A stretch of 64,000 nt of DNA from Sphingobacterium haloxyli. Its GTDB lineage: Bacteria > Bacteroidota > Bacteroidia > Sphingobacteriales > Sphingobacteriaceae. Below, in pieces: positions 52,539 through 62,047 of this stretch. Below the pieces are notes generated by a model. That model searched no databases, had not been told where the DNA came from, and saw only the letters and a list, made by a program, of their open reading frames with translations. Each line of letters begins with the position of its first letter. The first letter of the stretch is position 1. Both the position numbers and the translations under genes were made by a program. The stretch spans positions 124,001 through 188,000 of the forward strand of contig NZ_PVBQ01000007.1 of assembly GCF_002980525.1 (NCBI RefSeq), in the 5' to 3' direction.

Positions 52539-54239
52539 ATGAGAACAATGAAAAAGATAAAAGAAATAAAAAGATGGATCGCTGGAGCTATGGTGATGTC
52601 GACAGTCGTCGTATTCCAGGGGTGTAAAATCGATATACCTCTGCAAGATCGATATACAGAAGAAGCTGTGTGGAATGATCCTAAGTCAGCAGAACTGTAT
52701 GTCAGCGGATTATATGCGGAGTTTAAGAAATTTCAGTTCGGCTTGTTTCCGAATTTGGGTTACGATAACGCAACGGACGCATTGTCAGATATTATGAAAT
52801 ATACAGCTACGACAGCGGGAAACGGTACGGTGAATATCTTGGTGTCAAATGCTAACCAATTTAACGCAGGAAGTGTAGGGCTTAACTATTGGGGGGCAGG
52901 GTATGAGCGTATCCGACGAGTGAATGAATTTTTACATGGGCTGGAAACGAAGTCGACGCTGAGTGACGAACAAAAATTGACGTATGAGGCTGAAGCTCGT
53001 TTCATTAGAGGTTATGTTTACTTTTGGTTAACGCGAATCCATGGTAGTGTTATCATTTATGAAAATCTAGAACAATATGCAACGAAAGATCGCCCTCGCT
53101 CGAGTGAAGATGATTGTTGGAATTATATTGCACAGGATTTTGCTTTCGCCGCTGAACACTTGGACAAGGCAAACCTCCCAGGGAAGGCGACAAAGGGGGC
53201 TGCGTACGGCATGCTTGCTCGTACCTGGCTTTATGCTGCATCTATAGCTGAAAATGATCGCAAGCGGTTTAATGACGATCCACTGACAGGGATCCCACAA
53301 GAAAAAGCTACTGCTTATTACCGCAATGCAATGGATGCGGCTAATACAGTAGTAGCGCTAGCCAATGAGGGATTGTATGACCTAGATGCGAATTTTGCTT
53401 CAATTTTTACAAATAAAAATACGAAAGAGGCTATTTTCAAGGTTGATTTTTCAGCTCCGCTGATTCGACATCAATATGATTTAGGGTTTGCGCCTCCGGG
53501 AGACGCACCTGGGAATACATTGGTATATGGTGTTCCTACTGCGGAGCTGGTTGATGAATTTGAAATGGCTGATGGAACAAAATTTTCTTGGTCTAATCCT
53601 ACGCATAATGCTGACCCGTATGAAAACAGAGAGCCTAGATTTTACGCGACGGTACTATATCATGGAGCAAACTGGAAAGGAAGAACATTAAACCTTGCTG
53701 AATCCAACTCCGAAGGGTTCATAAAATATGGCTCTATGGGTGATCCGAAACGTACGGTTACCGGATATTACGCTAAAAAGATGCTTGATCCACAAAATAC
53801 CGACTTTGTTGTCAATGGAAGTACACAGAGTTGGATTGAATTACGGTATGCGGAAGTGTTGTTGATTTTAGCGGAAGCACAAGCGGGAGCTAACCAGTTA
53901 ACAGATGCCGTTTCGAACATCAATAAACTGCGTGGTGTGCGCGGGTTGCCTGACGCTTATGCCAATACCAAATCCGCTGTGATGGCATTGGTAGAGCACG
54001 AGCGTATGGTTGAACTGGCTTTTGAAGGACACCGTTTCTGGGATCTCAGAAGATGGCGGAAAGCCCATACAATACTGAATGGTGTCCAATTTACAGGGCA
54101 TAAATACACCGGATTTAATTACGAAGTAGTACCTGCCGACAATACGGACCGTAGCTTTACCGGCGCATTGTATTATCTGCCTATTCCCGAAGCGGAGGTA
54201 CAACGAAACAATGCATTGGATCAAATAAAGGGATGGTAA
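52539..54239 (+). CDS. SusD/RagB-family glycan-binding lipoprotein
   Basis: 566 residues (567 codons with the stop). Lipobox VFQGC near residue 29. The body shows TPR-like helices, and the C-terminal RagB/SusD region holds RMVELAFEGHRFWDLRRW, the family hallmark. Binds the glycan at the cell surface and closes the SusC channel. A second ATG nine bases downstream (MKKIKE) could be the start. It follows susC by 15 bases. Confidence 0.95.
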   Translation: MRTMKKIKEIKRWIAGAMVMSTVVVFQGCKIDIPLQDRYTEEAVWNDPKSAELYVSGLYAEFKKFQFGLFPNLGYDNATDALSDIMKYTATTAGNGTVNILVSNANQFNAGSVGLNYWGAGYERIRRVNEFLHGLETKSTLSDEQKLTYEAEARFIRGYVYFWLTRIHGSVIIYENLEQYATKDRPRSSEDDCWNYIAQDFAFAAEHLDKANLPGKATKGAAYGMLARTWLYAASIAENDRKRFNDDPLTGIPQEKATAYYRNAMDAANTVVALANEGLYDLDANFASIFTNKNTKEAIFKVDFSAPLIRHQYDLGFAPPGDAPGNTLVYGVPTAELVDEFEMADGTKFSWSNPTHNADPYENREPRFYATVLYHGANWKGRTLNLAESNSEGFIKYGSMGDPKRTVTGYYAKKMLDPQNTDFVVNGSTQSWIELRYAEVLLILAEAQAGANQLTDAVSNINKLRGVRGLPDAYANTKSAVMALVEHERMVELAFEGHRFWDLRRWRKAHTILNGVQFTGHKYTGFNYEVVPADNTDRSFTGALYYLPIPEAEVQRNNALDQIKGW

Positions 54240-54257
54240 TATTATTAACGGAATACA

Positions 54258-55943
54258 ATGAAAAGATTTTATAAAACCTATATAGCGTTCTTGGTTTTTT
54301 TAGGCACGCTATGTACAATCTCTTGTCAGAAAGTTGAATATAGAGAAAGATATGAATTGAATGAAATCAGCGACATATATGCGACATATGAAGGAAAGGG
54401 TAGGACACGACTATTTGAAGCGAGGATTGTGGACGACAAAATTTATCTGGACATAGACTACTATCATCCAATAGATTCAGACAATGAAGTAGATCTGTCG
54501 AAGATATTGATCCGGGCGACTGTGCCGTCGGATGCACTTGTTTCACCATCGCTAAGTGACTTTTGGGATTTGACCTCTCCAAAGGAACTGACAGTAACAT
54601 CGGGATCTGGTGAAAAAAAGACATATACTGTTATTGCAAACAAACAAGGTAGTACCGACGTTTCAAATGCTATCCTACGCTATAATGATGAAGGAGGCGA
54701 CCCGCAAGAGGTTCAGGCGATTATCATTGGCAACAGAATCAATTTCTCTTTGGTTCCGGGGACGGTTTTGAATAATGCGAAACTCTCTTATGTAATCAAT
54801 AGACATGCTTCTGGATCTCTTCCTAACGAAACCGATATAAATTTGGCAACTCCACAACCATTTGTAGTAACAGCTCCGGGAAATGCACAACGCGATTATA
54901 CAATTCAAGTTATTGAGGCGGTAAAATTAGCCAAAGGCATCCGTCCGGGAAGTGCTAAAATCATGTTTGCTAAAAGATTGAAAAATGATTTAGGGATAGC
55001 TGTTGATGATGTAACGGGCGGTATAGCTGCTACAGGGCCTTATGTTGTATTGAATACAAGAGATCAAAATAGTATATATATCGATGCATTTACAGGCGCG
55101 AAAGTGGGGGAAATTGATTTGGGATCTATTCGAGGTGGTCTTCGAAATTTCTATACAACCGCGGATGATGCAGGAAATATCTTCGTGTGTAATCTCGTTC
55201 CGAATGACGGAGATACGTTTAATATATGGAAAATATCTTCGGTGACAGGCACGCCTCAGCCGTTTATCCAATGGAGTTCGGGAAGCACATCGTTTGGTCG
55301 TAAATTCTCCATTATCGGGGATGTCAATAGGAATGCTATCGTTACGGTTCCTGTTGTCGGTGTTTTGTCAAGCAGTTTTGCACGATGGCAGGTGGTAAAT
55401 GGAAACCTCGTGTCTCAAACCCCAGAAATGGTGACAATTTCAGGATACTCCTGGAGTAACAATAATATCGACGTTATTTATACTTCGCCAACAGATGCAA
55501 GTAGTGACTACTATGCTATTGGATATTCCAATAATCGACTTGCCCGGGTCAATGGATCTACGAATACCATTATGGCGCAGTTGGATCAGCTAGAGGCTAA
55601 TTTTATCGCAAATTCGGTAGACTATATCGAGTTTAACAACGCTAAGTTTGTCGCTTATAATCATGTAAACAGTTTTAATTGGGGTTCAGCTGACCAGGTA
55701 TTCTTAATTGATACGGAAGGAGGTTTCTCCGGGAATCCATCGGCAAATACCACTCCGGGGCTTATTTGGGCACCGGATAAGGGAAAATACGGAGCGAATA
55801 CGCTTGGTGCAAAGGCCAATGGAAACGGTACGGGGGATGTCGCCATGACCTTATCGGAGAATGGCTACTACCTATATCTATATTTTATGTTTACCAATGG
55901 GTATGTGGTAGGCGTGCAGTTTGATTGTGTGGATGTAGAGTAA
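54258..55943 (+). CDS. DUF5018-like surface lipoprotein (SusE-position)
   Basis: 561 residues. Lipobox ISC with a signal peptide, followed by Ig-like strands (about 30-230; segments such as ILIRATVPSDALVSPSLSDFWD and VTAPGNAQRDYTIQV look like repeated immunoglobulin-type DUF5018 modules). The C-terminal ~330 residues look like a propeller or sugar-binding domain with GxxxD turns. Directly follows susD, the position where surface glycan-binding lipoproteins (SusE/F analogues) are normally encoded. The DUF assignment is from memory. Confidence 0.65.
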   Translation: MKRFYKTYIAFLVFLGTLCTISCQKVEYRERYELNEISDIYATYEGKGRTRLFEARIVDDKIYLDIDYYHPIDSDNEVDLSKILIRATVPSDALVSPSLSDFWDLTSPKELTVTSGSGEKKTYTVIANKQGSTDVSNAILRYNDEGGDPQEVQAIIIGNRINFSLVPGTVLNNAKLSYVINRHASGSLPNETDINLATPQPFVVTAPGNAQRDYTIQVIEAVKLAKGIRPGSAKIMFAKRLKNDLGIAVDDVTGGIAATGPYVVLNTRDQNSIYIDAFTGAKVGEIDLGSIRGGLRNFYTTADDAGNIFVCNLVPNDGDTFNIWKISSVTGTPQPFIQWSSGSTSFGRKFSIIGDVNRNAIVTVPVVGVLSSSFARWQVVNGNLVSQTPEMVTISGYSWSNNNIDVIYTSPTDASSDYYAIGYSNNRLARVNGSTNTIMAQLDQLEANFIANSVDYIEFNNAKFVAYNHVNSFNWGSADQVFLIDTEGGFSGNPSANTTPGLIWAPDKGKYGANTLGAKANGNGTGDVAMTLSENGYYLYLYFMFTNGYVVGVQFDCVDVE

Positions 55944-55969
55944 CAAAAGCGAACATTAATATTGAATCG

Positions 55970-55995
55970 GGCAATACGGGATTTCTCGTATTGCC
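55970..55995 (+). terminator. Hairpin between the SusCD part and the hydrolase part
   Basis: GGCAATACG and CGTATTGCC, 9-bp arms around an 8-base loop, followed by TTTAT. It lies 27 bases after the lipoprotein stop and 15 bases before the next ATG. It is likely a partial terminator or mRNA processing structure. Confidence 0.6.
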
Positions 55996-56010
55996 TTTAT
56001 AAAATAGCGT

Positions 56011-57402
56011 ATGAATTATAAAATAATTGTCTTGGCGATAGTATTCTTTGCCTTGCACGCATGTAAGAAAGACAGTGGATCTACCCCAGATCCAAAAGAT
56101 CCTGATATCGAAAACCCCGACGAAGAAGAAAATAAGAAGGAAGTATTGGTTTGGGTCGATGCAAACTCAAATGTGTTTGGAACTTATGGGAAATTTAGTC
56201 AAAAAGAGGGAATCATCGAGGTTCTGGATATATTGGAAGATGTGGGTGTGAACGGTCTCGTTGTCGATGTTAAAGGAAGCTCGGGTTATACGATGTATCC
56301 GAGTAATTATACAGGGGAAATGACGGAAAGAGATGGTAAGACGCGATTGAGCGACTATATCCCCTTTATGATCGCTGAAGCGAAAAAAAGAAATTTCAAA
56401 GTGTATTTGTCTATGGTAACTTTCGTAGATGGCGACCGAAGAGGATTTGGGTATGTTTTCGATAACCCGACTTACCGTAGCAAATATGAATCTATTGTTG
56501 TAAAGAATACTTCCGGCACCTTGGGACCCATTTCTGAAACGGGCAAAAACGTTTTTGTTAACCCTGCAGCACCTGAGGTACAGGAAAAGGCACTCAATAT
56601 TATCAAAGAGATCGTAGGCAAGTTTGATCTGGACGGGATGATTCTCGACTATGGTCGGTACACGGATATTACGGCTGATTTTTCTGAATTGAGTAAGCAA
56701 CAATTTATCTCTTTTTTAGAAACAAAGTATAACGACACCCAGGCAAAAAATATGAATTTCCCAACGGACATTGTTGCGTCGTGGAGAGAGAGCTCAAGCC
56801 AAATATTACCTTCTGTCACAGGTAAGTACTACAAGCAATGGCTTATCTATCGTACACAGGTAATAAAAGATTTTATAACAAAAGCTCGCGCTGCTGTAAA
56901 ATCAATAAAACCTAACGTGGAATTTGGCGTATATGTTGGTGCGTGGTATACAACATATTATCAGGTTGGTGTGAACTGGGCGAGTGAAGAGTATGATCCT
57001 TTTCAGGATTTTGAAGTTCGTTTTGATTGGGCGTCACCTGGTTATGGGGCAACGGGTTATGCGGAAGAATTGGATATACTTATGACAGGTAATTATTTTA
57101 CCCAAATTATGTTGGCTGATAATCCAGCAACAGCGGGCATGAAGTATCATTGGTGGAGTATAGAAGGATCTCTAAACGGGGCCAGTTATATTACGAAGGA
57201 CAGGGTGCCGCTGTATGGGAGTATTGATGTAGGGAATGTCGCGTATGCAAATAAAGGTGAAATAACAAAAGCGGTTCGCTATATTTTAACTAAAACCAAA
57301 GGCAAAATCATGTTGTTCGATGTCGTGCACATGTATGCACCTCAATACAATCAATTGAAAGAGCCTCTTTTTGAAGCAATAAAAACAGGTATTGAAGATT
57401 AA
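56011..57402 (+). CDS. GHL10-type (glycosyl-hydrolase-like 10) lipoprotein 1
   Basis: 463 residues. Lipobox LHAC then KKDSGS and an acidic linker that suggests surface export. The catalytic-type domain begins at VLVWVDANSN and has a (beta/alpha)8 pattern: GLVVDVKGSSGYTMYPS (strand 1), NFKVYLSMVTF, FDLDGMILDYGRYTDI (probable acid/nucleophile region), PNVEFGVYVGAWYTTYY and others. GHL10 proteins include E. coli DigH (YddW), which cleaves peptide-free peptidoglycan strands. Whether this protein has that activity is unknown. It is followed by a paralogue. Confidence 0.75.
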   Translation: MNYKIIVLAIVFFALHACKKDSGSTPDPKDPDIENPDEEENKKEVLVWVDANSNVFGTYGKFSQKEGIIEVLDILEDVGVNGLVVDVKGSSGYTMYPSNYTGEMTERDGKTRLSDYIPFMIAEAKKRNFKVYLSMVTFVDGDRRGFGYVFDNPTYRSKYESIVVKNTSGTLGPISETGKNVFVNPAAPEVQEKALNIIKEIVGKFDLDGMILDYGRYTDITADFSELSKQQFISFLETKYNDTQAKNMNFPTDIVASWRESSSQILPSVTGKYYKQWLIYRTQVIKDFITKARAAVKSIKPNVEFGVYVGAWYTTYYQVGVNWASEEYDPFQDFEVRFDWASPGYGATGYAEELDILMTGNYFTQIMLADNPATAGMKYHWWSIEGSLNGASYITKDRVPLYGSIDVGNVAYANKGEITKAVRYILTKTKGKIMLFDVVHMYAPQYNQLKEPLFEAIKTGIED

Positions 57403-57419
57403 CTTATTTTTTATAAAAC

Positions 57420-58745
57420 ATGAAGCGTTTATTTAATTTTTTTCTTGCTGTTACGTCGTTCTTTTTTTCCTGTAATAGTGTCGATAGTGCATCAGATGGG
57501 AATACAGATTATTTTGTTCATCGAAATATCCTATGGTTTGATGCAACGGCGAATTTTGATCGTTTTTGTGAGAAGGACTCCATTTTATTTTATCTTCAAA
57601 AATCTAAAGAGGTAGGTGTAACAGACATCGTAGTTGACGTAAAACCTATTACCGGTGAGGTCCTATATCCAAGTAAAATAGCTCCGGTGATGAGTTCGTG
57701 GGGAGGAAGTGAAACGGTTAAAGATACCACATGGGATATGCTGAGCTATTTTATAGAGGAGGGGCATAAACTTGGTCTGAAGGTACACGCTTCGACAAAT
57801 GTATTTGTCGCGGGACACAATTATTTTGACAGGGGTGTTGTATATGATGATCCATCAAAGGCTAAATGGCAGACATTATCCCACCTGCCGGAAGGCATGA
57901 CGTTAATTTCGGAGCAAAAAAGCAAATATTCAACGATGCTGAACCCTGCATTACCAGAAGTACAGGAATACGAATTGTCCATTTTAAAAGAACTTGTTGG
58001 TATGTATCCTCGATTGGACGGTGTAATTCTGGACCGTGTCCGTTTTGACAACTTGAACGCTGATTTTTCAGAACAAAGTAAACGACTGTTCGAACAATAT
58101 AGAGGGGGAAGCGTAGAAAATTTCCCTGCCGATATTTATACGTTTGGGGGCGCGGAACGACAAGATGGCCCGCTCTTTAAGAGCTGGCTGGAATGGAGGG
58201 CTAAAGTGATTCATGATTTTATCTATAAAGCCAGGGGGGAATTAAAAGCCATTCATCCGGATATTATCTTCGGGGATTATACAGGGTCATGGTATCCACT
58301 TTATTTTGATGTCGGCGTAAATTTCGCAAGCAAAGAATATGATCCGAGCGAAGAGTTTAATTGGGCTACTACCAAGTATAAAGAATATGGCTATGCAGAA
58401 GCTTTGGATTTGTTTACTACAGGCAATTATTATTTTGAAGTAGAGAAATCCGAACTACATGCGCAGACTGATACGACGGAAAAGACATTGGAATCGGGAT
58501 TGGTGGTGAAGAAAGAAGATTGGTATACGGTAGAAGGGTCAGCAGAACTGGTCAATAAAGTCACTATGGGAAAAACACCAGTATATGCCGGCTTATATGT
58601 GGAGCAATACAAGGGACACCCGGATCAATTTATAAAAGCATTGAAAATGTGTCGTCAGAAATCACAAGGGTCCATGATATTCGATATTGTCCATATTATT
58701 AATTATGGATGGTGGGATCAGGTTAAAGAGGGTTTGAACAATTAA
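57420..58745 (+). CDS. GHL10-type (glycosyl-hydrolase-like 10) lipoprotein 2
   Basis: 441 residues, paralogue of the preceding protein. Signal ending FFSC (about residue 18), start of domain NILWFDATANFDRF. Equivalent motifs are TDIVVDVKPITGEVLYPSK, LKVHASTNVF, RLDGVILDRVRFDNLNADFSEQS and PDIIFGDYTGSWYPLYFDVG. The DxxG-I-L-D core is shared with copy 1. The position (18-base gap) and domain order show a tandem duplication with marked divergence, so they may act on different bonds or ends. Confidence 0.75.
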   Translation: MKRLFNFFLAVTSFFFSCNSVDSASDGNTDYFVHRNILWFDATANFDRFCEKDSILFYLQKSKEVGVTDIVVDVKPITGEVLYPSKIAPVMSSWGGSETVKDTTWDMLSYFIEEGHKLGLKVHASTNVFVAGHNYFDRGVVYDDPSKAKWQTLSHLPEGMTLISEQKSKYSTMLNPALPEVQEYELSILKELVGMYPRLDGVILDRVRFDNLNADFSEQSKRLFEQYRGGSVENFPADIYTFGGAERQDGPLFKSWLEWRAKVIHDFIYKARGELKAIHPDIIFGDYTGSWYPLYFDVGVNFASKEYDPSEEFNWATTKYKEYGYAEALDLFTTGNYYFEVEKSELHAQTDTTEKTLESGLVVKKEDWYTVEGSAELVNKVTMGKTPVYAGLYVEQYKGHPDQFIKALKMCRQKSQGSMIFDIVHIINYGWWDQVKEGLNN

Positions 58746-58755
58746 ATTACAACAA

Positions 58756-59925
58756 ATGAAAGCAAGTGTATTATTATTTCTGTTATCTGTTTTTATATGG
58801 AATTGCCCGGCGCAAAGTAAATCCGAAGTTATTTCAGCAACCTTAAGCTCGGCTAAGCAGGGGGATGTTGTGATTTTAGAAGATTTTTTAACGACGGACT
58901 TTCCAAAGATTGCTTATGATAAAGCGGTTATGCCGGGTCCGCAGTTTATGATATCCGATGATCCGGAGTACATTCGTATTCCCGAAGCTATTGTTATGCA
59001 GGAACGGGCAGATGCAGGCGCGGTGCGGTTATACGTATATAACGTCAATGGTGTAAAGGAGCCTGTGAAAATGCCGAGAAAAATATCGGCAGTAATAAAA
59101 AATATCGGTGAGGAGGATATGCATTTGAGAATGCTCCGGTATTCTTCACAAAAGCCTAGTATGAATTACTTTCAGATTGGAAAACAAGGGTTGTACGACT
59201 ATTTTTCGTCGCGTGAAACGAATAATGTTCGGACGATCAAGCCGGGAGAGGTGATCGCTATAGACGAGCGATTGGAAAATCAGGTCGTAATGTACGACGA
59301 GTTGGTGCACGGTTTATATGAGTTTGTAATTGATCAGCCAGCATTGATCAGCGTGCTTCAAACGTCACCTGATAAAGAAGGTCCTAAGGCATTTCATGAG
59401 ATAGATACCATTATACCATTTAGCCATGTTAATGCCGGTAGGGGAGTATTTCCGATAGCTAACTATAAGGTTACGAGCAAAGATACCATCGACACCAACG
59501 ATGGCGTGTCACAGCTTATTGTAGCTGATGGGAACGACGATCCGTGGATTACGGGAACAATCGGAGAGAAAGCGGAACTTGCACGGAACGTGGGAAATTA
59601 TGGCGTGTTATACCATACAAATATCAAATGGAAAAGCACTGGAGGAAAAGGTCTGGCTTTGATTACTTGGAACTGTAGGTCGGAAGATAGCCAATGGTGT
59701 GGCGGAATGGGATTAACAATGGAGATGTTTGATGAGTATATGAAGAAGAGCGTTGTTCAATATCCCTCCAATCAATTGGTAACAAAAGCGGCGCCAGAAG
59801 CTATCTTGATTGGGATTTATAAGCCGGATCTTTCGAAAGGTATTCAAGAGATAAATTTTACGTATTCACCTCCGGGGGCATCCTGCTTGCCAACTCCCTT
59901 GGTATTGGTTCCGATAGATTTATAG
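58756..59925 (+). CDS. Unrecognised secreted protein of the glycan locus
   Basis: 389 residues with a signal peptide (about 1-19, ending CPAQ). I do not recognise a family. Visible: a beta-rich first half with repeated acidic turns, a CRSEDSQWCGGMGLTMEMF segment with two Cys near residue 315 that may form a disulfide, and a proline-rich end (TYSPPGASCLPTPL). Its location between the two hydrolase-like lipoproteins and the acyltransferase suggests a role in the same pathway. Not a known glycosidase motif. Confidence 0.5.
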   Translation: MKASVLLFLLSVFIWNCPAQSKSEVISATLSSAKQGDVVILEDFLTTDFPKIAYDKAVMPGPQFMISDDPEYIRIPEAIVMQERADAGAVRLYVYNVNGVKEPVKMPRKISAVIKNIGEEDMHLRMLRYSSQKPSMNYFQIGKQGLYDYFSSRETNNVRTIKPGEVIAIDERLENQVVMYDELVHGLYEFVIDQPALISVLQTSPDKEGPKAFHEIDTIIPFSHVNAGRGVFPIANYKVTSKDTIDTNDGVSQLIVADGNDDPWITGTIGEKAELARNVGNYGVLYHTNIKWKSTGGKGLALITWNCRSEDSQWCGGMGLTMEMFDEYMKKSVVQYPSNQLVTKAAPEAILIGIYKPDLSKGIQEINFTYSPPGASCLPTPLVLVPIDL

Positions 59926-59943
59926 GACCGAATAGAAAGTTCG

Positions 59944-61341
59944 ATGATCAAAAGAAACCATAGTATAGACTTATTGCGCGGGTTGGCAATCATGGGAATG
60001 GTTTTGGCTGCGGTGATTCCATGGACCTCAGCGTTTCCTGCGTGGATGTATCACGCCCAGGTTGGACCACCGGATTTCAAGTTCAACCCAGATAACCCCG
60101 GTATCACGTGGGTGGACCTTGTCTTTCCTTTCTTTCTATTTGCTATGGGAGCTGCTTTTCCGTTGGCATTGCGAAATAAACTGGTCCAAAAGCAATACGG
60201 CGTGATTACTTTTGGGTTGTTAAGACGGGGACTTTTGCTTGTTTTTTTTGCTATTACGTTGGCTTATCTTGCTCCCGATAATCTAACAGGACCCAAATGG
60301 TTGAACTACACGACCTCCTTGCTCACCTTTGTTGCTTTTTTCCTTGTATTCATGCGTTTTGAAGGAGGGAAGCTAAGAAGATATGGCTTGCAGCTGTTGG
60401 GTTTTCTGGTAATAGGATTACTGGTATGGTATCATAGCGAAATACTCGGAAACACATTTGACAGATTCAAAAGTAATATCATTATTCTGGTGTTGGCTAA
60501 TATGGCAGTATTTGGGTCTGTATTTTGGTTACTGACTTCCGAAAGCTTTTTGTTACGCATAGCTGTACTCATTGCTTTTATGGGAGTATGGTTTACCAAA
60601 GACATTGTGGGAAGCTGGACACAATGTCTTTGGAACTTCCACCCTGATTTGCGGTGGTTCTACAGTTTTTCATTTATGAAATACCTCTGCATTGTATTAC
60701 CGGGTTCGATATTGGGTGATCTGTTGGTACAGAACAAAGACGTGACCAATTTTCGGTATACGGATTCTGAACGAAGAAATGCGAGATGGTTAGCCGTGCT
60801 CGGTCTAACTTTTGTGGCTTTCCACGTAGCTACCCTGTATATGCGTCTGCTACAGCTAAATCTATGTGGGCATGTCATTTTTGGAATAGCTTTTTTTCTC
60901 TTTTTTACTAAAAACCATCAAGGGCAATTTGCATTCTACAAAGCGTTGGTTAGTTGGGGATTTGTTTTGGCGTCCATAGCCTTATTCTTTGAACCGTTGG
61001 ATGGCGGGATTAAGAAAGACCCCTCGTCTTTTAGCTATTGGCTTTTAACAAGTGGGTTGGCTTTCTTTTTTTATATTGTCTGTGACTATTTGACAAAGAG
61101 TTTTCCTGAAAATTTTGTGGTGTCTTCGATCGTCAAAAATGGACAAAACCCAATGATTGCTTACTGCGTTTCCGCATTTTGCATTACACCCGTTTTAGGG
61201 CTATTGCATGTATTGCCTGTTGTTGATTCATTGTCTGTAAGTAGCCCCTATTTAGCGTTAGTGAAGACCGGTGTATATATGCTGTTGATGGTTTTGCTAA
61301 CGAATTATGCCACAAATAAGAAGTGGTTTTGGCGATCATAA
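59944..61341 (+). CDS. DUF5009 membrane acyltransferase (NagX/HGSNAT-like)
   Basis: 465 residues with about 11 membrane segments. The N-terminal HSIDLLRGLAIMGMVL and the DLVFPFFLFAMGAAFPLALR segment mark the DUF5009/COG4299 family. Eukaryotic relatives transfer acetyl groups from acetyl-CoA across a membrane to terminal glucosamine (HGSNAT), and bacterial NagX genes sit in GlcNAc and chitin loci. This suggests that an amino-sugar is handled here. It lies 18 bases after the preceding gene and before two SGNH hydrolases. Activity is unproven. Confidence 0.75.
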   Translation: MIKRNHSIDLLRGLAIMGMVLAAVIPWTSAFPAWMYHAQVGPPDFKFNPDNPGITWVDLVFPFFLFAMGAAFPLALRNKLVQKQYGVITFGLLRRGLLLVFFAITLAYLAPDNLTGPKWLNYTTSLLTFVAFFLVFMRFEGGKLRRYGLQLLGFLVIGLLVWYHSEILGNTFDRFKSNIIILVLANMAVFGSVFWLLTSESFLLRIAVLIAFMGVWFTKDIVGSWTQCLWNFHPDLRWFYSFSFMKYLCIVLPGSILGDLLVQNKDVTNFRYTDSERRNARWLAVLGLTFVAFHVATLYMRLLQLNLCGHVIFGIAFFLFFTKNHQGQFAFYKALVSWGFVLASIALFFEPLDGGIKKDPSSFSYWLLTSGLAFFFYIVCDYLTKSFPENFVVSSIVKNGQNPMIAYCVSAFCITPVLGLLHVLPVVDSLSVSSPYLALVKTGVYMLLMVLLTNYATNKKWFWRS

Positions 61342-61358
61342 ATTTTTAGATAATAGTG

Positions 61359-62045
61359 ATGATAAAAATTAGACTTATAGTCCTGCTTATTATATCGGGA
61401 AGTTTACAAACATTAAAAGCGCAAGTAACCTCTGCAATTGATAGTAATTACATCTTTTCGGGTTATACCGAAAAACTGGCAGAATTCCGGAAGATGCCGG
61501 TTCTTCCAAATGCAATAATATTTATTGGGAATAGTCTTACCGACGCTGGTCGGTGGAACGATATTTTGCCGGAGTTACCCGTACTGAACCGAGGTATTAG
61601 CGGGGATATTTCTTACGGTGTATTGGCCAGATTGGACGAAATAACCAGACATCAACCCGAGAAAGTATTTCTGATGATTGGCGTAAATGATCTCAAGCGT
61701 GGTGTGCCAACAATGAATATTATAGAAAATTATGCCAGAATTATACGTAAGATTAAACAGCAAACACCCATAACGAAGATCTATCTGCATAGTGTATTAC
61801 CTGTTAATCCGGATAAATTGGTAGCGTCGTTCAAGGCAGTGAAAAACGGTGATATCCAGCTATTGAATGAGGGTTTGAAACGTCTTTCTCAAACTCAAGA
61901 CGGTGTATGCTTTATTGATCTACATACTATATTGGCCGATGGGCTGGGCAACCTTCGTGCTGAAATAACACCCGATGGTATACACTTGGAAGTAGTCGCG
62001 TATGTGGAACTGGTTGATTATTTGAAAAAAATAAAAGCATTGTAA
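61359..62045 (+). CDS. SGNH/GDSL-type hydrolase 1
   Basis: 228 residues from the ATG at 61359 (a GTG lies one codon earlier). Signal peptide. SGNH blocks: FIGNSLTDAG (Ser), RGISGD (Gly), IGVNDLKRG (Asn) and DGIHLEV (Asp, His). Likely a carbohydrate or lipid esterase, perhaps removing O-acyl groups from the sugar. It overlaps no gene but lies 17 bases after the acyltransferase gene and is followed at 2 bases by the second hydrolase. Confidence 0.85.
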   Translation: MIKIRLIVLLIISGSLQTLKAQVTSAIDSNYIFSGYTEKLAEFRKMPVLPNAIIFIGNSLTDAGRWNDILPELPVLNRGISGDISYGVLARLDEITRHQPEKVFLMIGVNDLKRGVPTMNIIENYARIIRKIKQQTPITKIYLHSVLPVNPDKLVASFKAVKNGDIQLLNEGLKRLSQTQDGVCFIDLHTILADGLGNLRAEITPDGIHLEVVAYVELVDYLKKIKAL

Positions 62046-62047
62046 TC

